Positions 17,850 through 26,162 of a stretch of 64,000 nt of DNA are shown here, in pieces (position 1 is the first letter of the stretch; the number at the start of each line of letters is the position of its first letter). The DNA lies in NCBI RefSeq assembly GCF_009765375.1, contig NZ_VTOK01000005.1, positions 1-64,000 of the forward strand, given 5' to 3'. The notes beneath the pieces are model-generated. The model made no database searches, had not been told where the DNA came from, and worked only from the letters and a program-made list of their open reading frames with translations. This DNA comes from Alteribacillus sp. YIM 98480 (lineage in GTDB: Bacteria; Bacillota; Bacilli; Bacillales; Marinococcaceae). The position numbers and the translations under genes were made by a program.

Positions 17850-18824
17850 TTACCCCAATATTATAAAACCAATAACAATTAAATAACTAACTACAGCAAT
17901 CATAGAAGGGGAGATGTAAGTGAATGTGTTGCGTGTGCGATCCCTTTTGATGATCAGCATAACAATAGCGGTTAAGAAAAAACCGACGAAAGACAAATAC
18001 ATCATCTCATCACTAGTGTCTTGCCAAATACTCCCTTTAAAGTAGAAAATATCTCCAATAGCAACGACAAGAATATTAAATAAATTACTACCCAAAATAG
18101 TTCCAATAGCCATGTTGACATTGGCTAGTTTTAATGCCATAAACACACCCATTGCGTCAGGAATAGATGTAGCCAGGGCAATTAATATACTTCCCACTGC
18201 TGACGCACTAATACCGGTATTTTGTGCCATGGCATCCCCTGATAAAGACAGCGTGCTACCTGAAACGAAAATAACAAGTGCAAATAAGATAAACCCCCTT
18301 ATTGCTTGATTAATGGCTATTTTCGTGTCAGATATGTTACTAGACTTTTCTGCGGATGTATTGCCGTTATTACTGTTTTGTTTGCTAGAAATAAACCACA
18401 TTCCCAATAAATATATCAAAGCTACTGTAATACTTGTTATACCAATGCTTACGATCGAAAAAGCAAGGTTTACTGCTAACCCTGTCGCGGAGACTACACA
18501 AAGCAAGAGAGCAATAATCCCAGTGTATATATGATTATCAGAAACATGTAGGAATAGACGCTTATTCCGAAAGAATATATCTAATACAAGTAAAACAAAG
18601 ATATTAAACAATATACTTCCTAAACCGCCTCCTACAGCGATGTCTGCGTTACCAATTATACTAGCAGAGATAGTGGTAGTTAATTCTGGCAATGACGTGG
18701 CTACAGCTAAGAGAATAGTTCCGGCTAATAATCCGCCAATCTTTGTTTCTTTACTGATAATATCAGCGTACTTAGATAAACGAATAGCAGATATTGCCGA
18801 TACTATGGCAGCTGCAATAAACAA
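17850..18824 (-). CDS. Sodium/calcium exchanger family (CaCA) membrane protein
   Basis: Cation/Ca2+ exchanger-type antiporter with two homologous halves. Alpha-repeat motifs are ATSLPELTTT...GNADIAVGGGLGSILFN and ATSIPDAMGV...ANVNMAIGTILGSNLFN. About ten hydrophobic segments are present; the ion specificity cannot be read from sequence. TTG 18824 is the first usual start but truncates the first membrane helix. A strong AAAGGAG (18856-18862) sits 10 nt before an in-frame ATC at 18845, which would add seven hydrophobic residues. Confidence 0.85.
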   Translation of the reverse strand: MFIAAAIVSAISAIRLSKYADIISKETKIGGLLAGTILLAVATSLPELTTTISASIIGNADIAVGGGLGSILFNIFVLLVLDIFFRNKRLFLHVSDNHIYTGIIALLLCVVSATGLAVNLAFSIVSIGITSITVALIYLLGMWFISSKQNSNNGNTSAEKSSNISDTKIAINQAIRGFILFALVIFVSGSTLSLSGDAMAQNTGISASAVGSILIALATSIPDAMGVFMALKLANVNMAIGTILGSNLFNILVVAIGDIFYFKGSIWQDTSDEMMYLSFVGFFLTAIVMLIIKRDRTRNTFTYISPSMIAVVSYLIVIGFIILG

Positions 18825-18885
18825 AAGAATGGAAATTACGGCGATTAGTTATTAACTCCTTTCGTCTGAGAAAATCCTTCTTTGG

Positions 18886-18996
18886 CTATTTAATCTTATG
18901 TCGAAAATAATATTCATCCAGAATGATTCTTATATCTCTTTCCGAATAAGGAGGTTTTAAAACTTGTTCATTGAAGGTGCATTCACCTCTAAGCAT
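18886..18996 (-). CDS. Possible 36-residue small protein
   Basis: An open frame starting at ATG 18996 with GGGGG about 8 nt upstream encodes a charged peptide (MLRGECTFNEQ ... DEYYFRHKIK). It ends 40 nt before the apparent start of the exchanger gene on the same strand. It could be a leader ORF or a real small protein. No family was recognised. The support is only the ribosome site, the position and the non-random residue make-up. Confidence 0.3.
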   Translation of the reverse strand: MLRGECTFNEQVLKPPYSERDIRIILDEYYFRHKIK

Positions 18997-19074
18997 AAGC
19001 ATATCCCCCAATAGATCCATTGGAGGATAAAAAACTTATTACAACGCCAAAGGTTCTCCAATTAACAAGGTTCG

Positions 19075-19097
19075 TTCAATTCACACTTGTGAATGAA
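19075..19097. promoter_or_regulatory. Palindromic candidate operator
   Basis: ATTCACA, CT, TGTGAAT forms a two-fold symmetric site with 7-bp arms, extended by TTCA/TGAA. It is located upstream of the small ORF and the exchanger gene. The regulator is unknown. Confidence 0.35.
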
Positions 19098-19135
19098 TAC
19101 ATTATCACGTGAGCAAAGGGTAATGGGATCCACCA

Positions 19136-20455
19136 TCATTTATCTGGAGAAGAGAGTTTTTCGTTTTCTTTATCCATAGATTTTACTTCAATTAATTTTA
19201 TTTGGTAGCCCTCTACTTCTTTCGCTTTAAACTGATAGTTGTCGTGTTCTATGGTCGTTCCTGTTTTTGCTTCGACTTTTTGGGTGAGAAACCAACCTCC
19301 AATTGTATCAAGTTCTTCATCGCTAATCTGTGTGCCGAGTAATTCGTTTGTTTCAGAAATGAGGAGCTTGCCATTTAGTAAAATAGTATTCTCATCTATT
19401 CGTTGAAACATCGGTTTTTCATTGATATCAAGCTCATCTTGAATTTCTCCAAAGATTTCCTCGATGATGTCTTCCACCGTAATCAGACCAGCAGTTCCAC
19501 CATACTCGTCCACTACAATAGCTATATAACTGTGTTCCTTTTGCATTTTTGTCAGCACTGCGTTCACTGGTGTGTTCTCTGCTACGTGAATAATTGGTTT
19601 AATATAACTTTTAACGTCTTTCTCTTTTTGATTAAGAAAGTCATGGAAAAATTCTTTCGTGTTAACAACCCCGATGATAAAATCTTTGTCTCCGTCGGCT
19701 ACAGGATAACGTGTGTACTTTTCTGCTCGTATAATGTCAAGATTTTCTTCATACGTATTATCGTTAAAAATGCATACAATTTCTGTCCTTGGAATCATGA
19801 TTTCTTTTGCTACCCGTTCGTCAAATTCAAACACATTATTTAAATAACTCATTTCAGAAGCGTTGATTTCACCGCTTTCATGACTGGTCGATAAAATGGA
19901 GCGCACTTCCTCTTCAGAGTACACCTCTCCGCTCTCTGTAGCAGGAGGCAGACCAAACATACCGACTAACATACGGGCTGAACCGTTTAAAAACCAAATG
20001 AATGGATACATCCCTTTATAAAATATGACTAATAGAGGGGAAAGTAATAAGCTGACGGCTTCTGTTTTTTGAATCGAGAATGCCTTTGGTGCCAGTTCCC
20101 CAATGACTACGTGCAAGAAAGTAATGATACCAAAGGCAATAATAAAGGAAATAGTGTGGACCATTGCATCTGAAAGACCAATTGAGGCAATGACTGGGTG
20201 GAGAAGATGAGCAACGGCCGGTTCACCAAGCCAACCAATACCAAGTGCTGTAACTGTTATCCCTAACTGACAGGCGGCTAAATAACCGTCTAAGTTACTG
20301 GTTACTTTATTGACGGCTTTTGCCCCTGGTTTTCCTTGTTCTACTAAAGTTTCAACCCTTGATTTTCTTATTTTGACGATGGCGAACTCCGATGCAACGA
20401 AGAACGCAGTCAATGCAATTAAAATAGCAACCATAATCAGACTAAATATCTCCAC
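19136..20455 (-). CDS. CorC/HlyC family (CNNM-like) transporter-associated protein
   Basis: A 439-residue protein with an N-terminal DUF21 membrane domain of about four hydrophobic segments (LTAFFVASEFAIV...VTALGIGWLGEP). Two CBS domains follow (MIPRTEIV... and IAIVVDEYGGTAGLITVEDIIEEIFGEI), then a C-terminal CorC_HlyC domain. Relatives act in Mg2+/Co2+ efflux or resistance. GTG 20455 aligns with the start of B. subtilis YrkA-type proteins and follows AAGGAG by 4 nt. The upstream TTG 20497 lies within a GGAGGTG and is less likely. Confidence 0.88.
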   Translation of the reverse strand: MEIFSLIMVAILIALTAFFVASEFAIVKIRKSRVETLVEQGKPGAKAVNKVTSNLDGYLAACQLGITVTALGIGWLGEPAVAHLLHPVIASIGLSDAMVHTISFIIAFGIITFLHVVIGELAPKAFSIQKTEAVSLLLSPLLVIFYKGMYPFIWFLNGSARMLVGMFGLPPATESGEVYSEEEVRSILSTSHESGEINASEMSYLNNVFEFDERVAKEIMIPRTEIVCIFNDNTYEENLDIIRAEKYTRYPVADGDKDFIIGVVNTKEFFHDFLNQKEKDVKSYIKPIIHVAENTPVNAVLTKMQKEHSYIAIVVDEYGGTAGLITVEDIIEEIFGEIQDELDINEKPMFQRIDENTILLNGKLLISETNELLGTQISDEELDTIGGWFLTQKVEAKTGTTIEHDNYQFKAKEVEGYQIKLIEVKSMDKENEKLSSPDK

Positions 20456-20550
20456 AGCGCTCCTTACTCCATAAATGGGTAAGGAATTCACCTCCAAATG
20501 AAAAGTATAGTGTTTTTCTATTATTCTGTTTTAAGATTTAGTGGTAAACA

Positions 20551-20612
20551 GTATAAGAAAAACTAACATTCAGTATAAGGACTCGGAGAGAAGCCCTGGT
20601 TTTTCTAATTCA
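20551..20612 (+). repeat. Family II repeat, divergent copy
   Basis: The stretch begins CAGTATAAGAAAAACTAAC and ends CCCTGGTTTTTCTA. This is the same frame of words (AGTATAAG..AACT ... AAGTTTTTCTA) seen at 34311, 41540 and 59460. The match is weaker than for those copies. Confidence 0.4.
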
Positions 20613-20658
20613 AGGTCTTGTTATCTCTAAATAGGTGAGTAACACGTTGTTTTTGTTC

Positions 20659-20821
20659 AAAAGTAAGAAATTATAAATATGTGGCGTTTTACATGTCTAG
20701 CGCAAGCGCCTACTCGCTCGAGATTCCTTCGGTTCGTCAATGGAAAGCAAAGATCAGCTTTCCATATGCCGACCCTCCAGGACTTGTCGCTCGTGAGCAA
20801 GGCGCTGGCGCTTTTCTTATA
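20659..20821 (+). repeat. Family I fold-back repeat, copy C
   Basis: Near-complete copy from AAAAGTAAGAAATTATAAAT to GGCGCTGGCGCTTTTCTTAT, with the internal hairpin GGAAAGC/GCTTTCC. A 110-codon minus-strand frame (20657-20989) runs through it and is an artefact in its repeat part. The segment upstream of the repeat on that strand (about 20825-20989) might be the remnant of a gene. Confidence 0.88.
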
Positions 20822-21250
20822 GGATTTTAATAACAGCAGCTCCTCAATGTTAATTGTATTAGTATGTTGCAATTTTTCTTTTTCCTTATTTTTGTCCAAA
20901 TAAACAATATCCATAATAAAAACTTGGAAAGGGAAAGATGTCTTTCTTCCAGGTTTTCTTGTTAAAGTTCTATGCTGATGTTTTGGCATGACATCTTCTA
21001 CTTAATTTTTTCCATGCTTCTCACTATGTTTTTGCACAAGCCACCTTCTAAAGCCTAACTAATATTGCCCATAAGCTCCAGAGTTTTTAGCAAATCATTC
21101 TTTTAGGATGCTGTTATCAAATTTTGTTTGTGGAAATAGTCTTAGACCAAAAAAAATGAAATATTATGTGAATATTCCTTTAGATGTTGTTAGGTTTAGG
21201 TAGGGATATGTTACACTGACCGTCAATATGATTAGTAAAGGAGTATCAAA
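20822..21250. other. Intergenic region upstream of the SurA-N lipoprotein gene
   Basis: About 430 bases. The minus-strand part next to the repeat reads open (TRKPGRKTSFPF ... NIEELLLLKS) and runs straight into the repeat. It may be a gene end overwritten by the repeat, but no family was recognised. Nearer the lipoprotein gene, TTGTTA and TACACT could be a weak promoter. Confidence 0.3.
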
Positions 21251-22063
21251 ATGAGTAAAAAATGGTTATTAAGTTTAACCCTTGCTGTATCTGTATCTGT
21301 TATAGCTGCATGCAGTAGTGAGGATGAAACAGCTGGAAATAATTCTGAGGAACCAAATACGCAGGAAGAAGAGTCTGCTGGCGATAGTGAACAGGGAGAA
21401 GGTAATGCAACTCAAGAAGGCGGTGAAGATGCTGAACAGGCAGAAATGCCCGAACCTGATTTAGAAGGGACTCCTGATGTAGTGGCAGAAGTAAATGGGG
21501 AAGAAATCACAAAAGAAGAGTTTGAGTCTACATATGAAAGCCAATTTCAGCAAGCGGCCATGCAATCACAAATGACCGGAGAAGAAGTTGACCAAGCTCA
21601 ATTAAAAGAACAAATTGCAGAGAGTTTGGTTGGTACTAAACTTCTAACCCAGGAGGCAGATAATCGTGGCTTTGATGCTTCACAAGAAGATATTGATGAA
21701 ACATTGGATGAATTAGTAGAACAAAACGGGGTTGAATCAAAAGAGGAGTTTATGGCTGCCATAGAAGAACAAGGTATGAGTGAGGAAGAGGTATTGTCTC
21801 AGGTTGAAACCCAAGTAGAAGTCGATCAGCTTATTGCTGATGAGACTGGTGACATCGAACCAACTGAAGAAGAACTGGAGGAAGCTTACGATCAGTTGAC
21901 AGCTCAACAAGAGCAAATGGGTGGAGAGGAAGCAGAAATCCCATCTTTTGATGAAGTGAAACCAGATCTTAAAGAACAAGTAAAAATGCAAAAAGAAGGG
22001 GAAGTAACTCAATCGCTTATTGAGGAGCTTCGTGAAGGTGCTGACATTTCCGTCAACTTATAA
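21251..22063 (+). CDS. SurA N-terminal domain lipoprotein
   Basis: A 270-residue lipoprotein with a signal ending at the lipobox IAAC (about residue 21). A 50-residue Glu/Gly/Gln-rich acidic linker follows, then a SurA_N domain (VVAEVNGEEITKEEF...). No peptidyl-prolyl isomerase (PpiC) domain is seen, although PrsA-like foldases normally have one. It is probably an extracytoplasmic chaperone acting at the membrane surface. A terminator follows directly. Confidence 0.82.
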   Translation: MSKKWLLSLTLAVSVSVIAACSSEDETAGNNSEEPNTQEEESAGDSEQGEGNATQEGGEDAEQAEMPEPDLEGTPDVVAEVNGEEITKEEFESTYESQFQQAAMQSQMTGEEVDQAQLKEQIAESLVGTKLLTQEADNRGFDASQEDIDETLDELVEQNGVESKEEFMAAIEEQGMSEEEVLSQVETQVEVDQLIADETGDIEPTEEELEEAYDQLTAQQEQMGGEEAEIPSFDEVKPDLKEQVKMQKEGEVTQSLIEELREGADISVNL

Positions 22064-22068
22064 TATTA

Positions 22069-22101
22069 AAAACCAGGTCCCATTTCGGGCCTGGTTTTTA
22101 A
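22069..22101 (+). terminator. Terminator of the SurA-N lipoprotein gene
   Basis: AAACCAGGTCC and GGGCCTGGTTT form an 11-bp stem with a 6-nt loop, followed by TTTTTAATT. Confidence 0.9.
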
Positions 22102-22302
22102 TTGTAATCCTTTTGGCACATACTCTATTATGACCATCTCCAATTACTATGAAACGATAGCAAGTTTCTTTATACTAGACTAAAGTTTCTCTATCTTTCT
22201 ATAAAGAAAAACCCTGCATTTCATCATAAAAAAGCGCCTTAAAAGATGAAGATCGCTGAAGAGATGGATTATTACCGGAAACCTAAACAAAAATAAGAAA
22301 GA

Positions 22303-23538
22303 TTATTTATTTGTTAATCTACCTGGTATGCCTGGCTGTTGCTCTTTTGTCCACGTACTCTTTGCAGGAATCTTTGACTCATCAGCACGATGTTTATACT
22401 TTTTCGCAACGTCAGTAACTTCTTGCAATAACCCCTCATTTAGAGTAACAGGCTCTAAACCTTTTGACAGGAAAAGGTTATTCTCTACATGCAGATCGTT
22501 TTCAGCAGCCTCTTTACGTGGATTAGAAACGTATGCGACTTCTCCACCAGTAATCTCGCTGACAAGTCCGGCCAAGTCATTAATTTGGTGCGTTTCGGTC
22601 ATTTGATTAAATATCATTACTTTTTCCTCGTGATGGGGAGGGTTTTCTATCGCCAGCTCAATACAACGCACGGTATCTTGAATATGAATGAAAGCACGTG
22701 TCTGGCCGCCTGTTCCATGAACGGTAATGGGATAGCCAATGGCCGCCTGCATTAAAAAGCGATTTAACACGGTGCCGTAGTCCCCATCATAATCGAAACG
22801 ATTGATGAGCCTCTCATCAAGTTTCGTCTCTCTTGTATTAGTGCCCCAAACGATTCCTTGATGAAGGTCGGTAATTCTTACATTGTCATTTTTGTTGTAA
22901 TAGAGGAAGAGCAGCTGGTCTTGGGACTTGGTCATGTGATAAATGGAACCAGGATTGGTTGGATATAGAATTTGCTGTTCCACTCGTTCTCCGGTTTCCG
23001 TTTGCACTTCGATGTCGAGGTAACCTTCAGGAATCTTCATTCCTGCTGTACCATAGCCATAAACCCCCATTGTTCCTAAGTGGACGAGATGAATATCGAG
23101 TCCTGAATCCACGATAGCGCAAAGAACGTTATGAGTTGCATTTAAGTTGTTATTAACGGTATAGCGCTTATGTTTTGGAGACTTCATTGAATAGGGTGCA
23201 GACCGCTGCTCAGCAAAATGAACAATTACATCAGGCTGCTCCTTGTTAATGATCTGCAGGAGTTCTTCGTATTCAACAGCAATGTCAATATTATAAAATC
23301 CGATCTTTTTTTCTGAAACTTCTTCCCAAGCTGTTAACCTCATGCCCATTGGCTGAATAGGAGTTAAGGATTCTGCTTCCAGTTCATTGTCAATATTTCG
23401 GCGTGAAAGATTGTCAATAATGACTACATCGTGCCCTAAGTTTGACAGATGAAGACTTGTAGGCCAACCACAAAATCCATCTCCGCCAAGTACAACTATC
23501 TTTTTATACGATTCCACTACTTTATTTTCCACGTCCAT
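22303..23538 (-). CDS. UDP-sulfoquinovose synthase-like NAD-dependent epimerase (SQD1/SqdB type)
   Basis: Extended short-chain dehydrogenase that, in SQD1/SqdB/Agl3 enzymes, turns UDP-glucose and sulfite into UDP-sulfoquinovose, the sulfolipid or glycan head-group donor. Visible features are the Rossmann motif GGDGFCG, ESLTPI, FAEQRSAPYSM, LGTMGVYG, the catalytic YHMTK (YxxxK), TDLHQGIVWG, FDYDGDYGT and the GGQTRAFIHIQDT block. All are characteristic of SQD1. ATG 23538 follows AAGGG by 8 nt. No glycosyltransferase or sulfite gene is adjacent, so the end product is unknown. Confidence 0.85.
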   Translation of the reverse strand: MDVENKVVESYKKIVVLGGDGFCGWPTSLHLSNLGHDVVIIDNLSRRNIDNELEAESLTPIQPMGMRLTAWEEVSEKKIGFYNIDIAVEYEELLQIINKEQPDVIVHFAEQRSAPYSMKSPKHKRYTVNNNLNATHNVLCAIVDSGLDIHLVHLGTMGVYGYGTAGMKIPEGYLDIEVQTETGERVEQQILYPTNPGSIYHMTKSQDQLLFLYYNKNDNVRITDLHQGIVWGTNTRETKLDERLINRFDYDGDYGTVLNRFLMQAAIGYPITVHGTGGQTRAFIHIQDTVRCIELAIENPPHHEEKVMIFNQMTETHQINDLAGLVSEITGGEVAYVSNPRKEAAENDLHVENNLFLSKGLEPVTLNEGLLQEVTDVAKKYKHRADESKIPAKSTWTKEQQPGIPGRLTNK

Positions 23539-23855
23539 ATTTCTCACCCTTCATTTATTGTTATATCAGGGAAAAGGTACATTCATAAATGAATGTTACT
23601 TTAACAAAGGTAGTAATGTCTATTGCTGTCACTAACCTGTAAAAGATTACTTCATTAAATAGAAATATATTTAGTTTGCCATAGAGTGTGATATTGCACT
23701 TCTTTTAATACTATCGCTCTTTTTTCTTTAAAGTTTAATTTTGTTTAAGGAACAAAATTATCAGTTTTAACAAACTAGAAAGCAGGATGTACAGTGCCAT
23801 ACGAGAGAAATCTTTGATATTTTCGGCGTGATTGTTGAGTAATTTTTAATTGGGT
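23539..23855. other. Intergenic region with a small palindrome
   Basis: About 320 bases with no supported gene. A 9-bp palindrome AATTTTGTT, TAAGG, AACAAAATT lies at about 23736-23760. It belongs to a small family also seen at 29945 and 61447. Confidence 0.5.
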
Positions 23856-23886
23856 ATAAAAAACAGTGACACCAATCGGTCACTGC
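23856..23886 (-). terminator. Terminator of the LCP gene
   Basis: On the minus strand CAGTGAC...GTCACTG is followed by TTTTTTATA. It starts within the last codons of the LCP gene. Confidence 0.8.
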
Positions 23887-24803
23887 TTCTGTTGATGATT
23901 TTCAAGGCGCAGGGATGCTTTTTGCCATTCTTGTTCCGAAACAAGATAATAGCTGACTCCGTCTTGGGTGTCATTTTCACCTGCTAATTCAAAGGAGCGC
24001 GTATAATTCAAAGCGGATCGATAGCTTGTGAATAAAGTTCGGATATCGTCCATCGTCATGTTGGTTTTTACATTTTCTCCGAGTATATTTAACATATCTT
24101 GTCCGTTAAGAAGATTCTCAACGGAACGAGTTTTTTGCAAAAGTGCTTTAAGAACTTGCTGCTGCCGCTCGTTTCTTCCTAAATCACCACGAGGATCTTT
24201 TTTTCTCATCCTCACATAATCAAGCGCACGTTCTCCGTTTAGTTCGATCAGCCCTTTATCGTAATGATGGGTTTTCGTATTGCCTACATTATTTTGGGAA
24301 AAAGCGAAGGCATTATCCACTTCGACACCACCGAGCGCGTCAACTATTTCTTGAAAACCTTGCATGTTTGCTTCCACAACAAAATCAAAAGAATGCTGCA
24401 GCTTTTGCTCGGTCGTTTCTTTTACTAGCTTCATACCTCCATAGCTGTAAGCATGGTTTATTTTCTCTGGTTTGTTTCGCCCCGGTATGGAAACTTGAGT
24501 GTCTCTTGGAATATTAAACAACAGCATGGATTCATCCTCTGGATTAATCGAAACGGCCATAATAACATCCGCCAATCCGGGTTCGCCGGGACGCTCGCCA
24601 ATTCCGCCAATCAAAAAAGACACAGAGCCGCGTAGAGAATCGATTCTCGCTTCTCCTGATATTCCAACTTCTTCTGTATAACTTTGATTCATTTTTTCAA
24701 CATTTTCAGATGCTTCATTGTAAAGATAATAAGCGTAACCTGCTCCTGCGGCAACGACGGCAAAAAACACAGTAATGAAAATGAAGAGCGCAGCTTTCCA
24801 CAT
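23880..24803 (-). CDS. LCP family (LytR-CpsA-Psr) cell-wall glycopolymer ligase
   Basis: Enzyme of the class that transfers teichoic acids or capsules from lipid carriers to peptidoglycan outside the membrane. The 307-residue protein has one N-terminal helix (about residues 5-27) and an LCP domain. Hallmarks are DVIMAVSINPE, NIPRDTQVSIPG (catalytic Arg), KINHAYSYGG, LGGVEVD and RMRKKDPRGDLGRNERQQ. AAAGGAG lies 11 nt before ATG. It begins 32 bp after the DUF4328 gene on the same strand, so the two are probably co-transcribed. Confidence 0.92.
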   Translation of the reverse strand: MWKAALFIFITVFFAVVAAGAGYAYYLYNEASENVEKMNQSYTEEVGISGEARIDSLRGSVSFLIGGIGERPGEPGLADVIMAVSINPEDESMLLFNIPRDTQVSIPGRNKPEKINHAYSYGGMKLVKETTEQKLQHSFDFVVEANMQGFQEIVDALGGVEVDNAFAFSQNNVGNTKTHHYDKGLIELNGERALDYVRMRKKDPRGDLGRNERQQQVLKALLQKTRSVENLLNGQDMLNILGENVKTNMTMDDIRTLFTSYRSALNYTRSFELAGENDTQDGVSYYLVSEQEWQKASLRLENHQQKQ

Positions 24804-24834
24804 TTCGAAGGCAGCTCCTTTTTCAAAGCCGGGG

Positions 24835-25494
24835 TTATGCGGCTTTTTCTTGAACTTTTGTCACTTTTTTAACGATGAAAATAAGAAATACTCCTGCTAT
24901 AAAATATATCACTTCAGATGCCAGAAAAGAAGGTATTTCTCCTTTAAGCTGTTCAAATGTTTCTTCTTCCGCTCCAAGATTGCCTGGAATAGATAATAAA
25001 TAAGAACTCCAAAATAAGATCCACCATGCATAGATCAGCCAGACTTTTGGTTGTTCCTCACTTTTTTGTATATCAGCAGCCCGTTTTGTTCCGCCTTTAT
25101 GTAAATGAAGCAAGGATAATAATGGAAGCACTAAATTCACCAGGGGAATAAGATAAAAAGCAACGGACCAGCCAGGAGCATAAATAGTACCGTCCAGCTG
25201 CAAAGCCCTTCCATTTTGGTGAACTCTGTATATCCATATAAGAAAGATTAAAATGGATACGATAAAGAAAAAGGTCTTGGGGAGATGAACACCAACGGCT
25301 ACTGCAGCCACCTTGGCCATATCTTGCGGTCCCAAGTTATCAAACGTGTCACTGCCGCTGTACTGGTTGTATGTATTCCATTCAATCATACTACCGATAA
25401 TAGAAGCTATTGAAAATATTAGACTAATAATGATAAAGGTGATCACCCATTTAGAAAGGGTTTGGGGAGATTTATACGCATAATTATTTTCCAT
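24835..25494 (-). CDS. DUF4328 domain membrane protein
   Basis: A 219-residue protein with about five hydrophobic segments. The DUF4328 signature is FLIWIYRVHQNGRALQ...YAPGWSVAFYLIPLVNLVLP. Function is unknown. CAAGGAGGAA precedes ATG 25494. It is upstream of the LCP gene in the same orientation. Confidence 0.8.
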   Translation of the reverse strand: MENNYAYKSPQTLSKWVITFIIISLIFSIASIIGSMIEWNTYNQYSGSDTFDNLGPQDMAKVAAVAVGVHLPKTFFFIVSILIFLIWIYRVHQNGRALQLDGTIYAPGWSVAFYLIPLVNLVLPLLSLLHLHKGGTKRAADIQKSEEQPKVWLIYAWWILFWSSYLLSIPGNLGAEEETFEQLKGEIPSFLASEVIYFIAGVFLIFIVKKVTKVQEKAA

Positions 25495-25667
25495 TCTGTT
25501 TCCTCCTTGAAATCAGGTATCCAAGAAATACTTTAGGAGAAAAGCAAGTTTTTGACAAGCTAAATGGCATGGCATTCTAGTGAACAATATAAAGGAAGTT
25601 TTCTGTTCAGAAAGCATAAACTGCTATACAATATTAGAAGAATGACAGAGAAAAAGGAGAGAGTTTT

Positions 25668-26159
25668 GTGGAAGTGAAAATGGCAGATTTACCAGGGATC
25701 GGAAAGAAAATGTCGTTTTTAACGGCCGAAGGAAGCATGGTAGTGCTCGTAACACATCATACTGGTAAACGGGAATTGTACTTTTTTCAAGATCCGGATG
25801 AAGACGAGGCGGATTTTTCCATGGAACTTACGTCAGATGAAACCCGTGAATTAGGTGCCCAGCTTCTTGGTGCTGTTTTTCAGCCAGTTGACAGCGATAA
25901 AATGAAATTGTTCAAAAGCAAAATTGTAGTGGAATGGATTAGTTTAAAAGAAGGAAGCCCCTTTGCTGGAAAAACCATTGGAGAAGCAGAAGTAAGAAAA
26001 AAAACGGGTGTATCTATCGTCGGTATTTTTCGAAATGATGAAGTTATCGCAAGTCCGGGAGTGAAGGAAACCCTCCAAGTTGGAGATACCGTTATGGTTG
26101 TTGGGAAAAGCAGCCAGATTTCGGATTTTGAAGAATTAGCAGAGGGGGAGGCGAACTAA
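25668..26159 (+). CDS. khtT: K+/H+ antiporter regulatory subunit KhtT
   Basis: Cytoplasmic regulator of the KhtU K+/H+ antiporter; in B. subtilis it binds c-di-AMP through its RCK_C domain. It is 163 residues with an N-terminal KhtT-specific domain (LPGIGKKMSFLTAEGS) and an RCK_C domain (GSPFAGKTIGEAEVRKKTGV...VGDTVMVVG). GTG 25668 lies 7 nt after AAAGGAGA. The khtU start is 3 bp past its stop. No khtS gene precedes it, unlike the B. subtilis operon. Confidence 0.9.
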   Translation: MEVKMADLPGIGKKMSFLTAEGSMVVLVTHHTGKRELYFFQDPDEDEADFSMELTSDETRELGAQLLGAVFQPVDSDKMKLFKSKIVVEWISLKEGSPFAGKTIGEAEVRKKTGVSIVGIFRNDEVIASPGVKETLQVGDTVMVVGKSSQISDFEELAEGEAN

Positions 26160-26162
26160 AGA

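Noticed and set aside
18825-19135. yybP-ykoY manganese riboswitch before the cation exchanger
   Set aside because: Such exchangers can have one, but the conserved GGGGAGUAG-type helix words were not found.
20657-20989. 110-codon minus-strand frame
   Set aside because: Half of it is repeat copy C read on the minus strand; the rest matches no known family.
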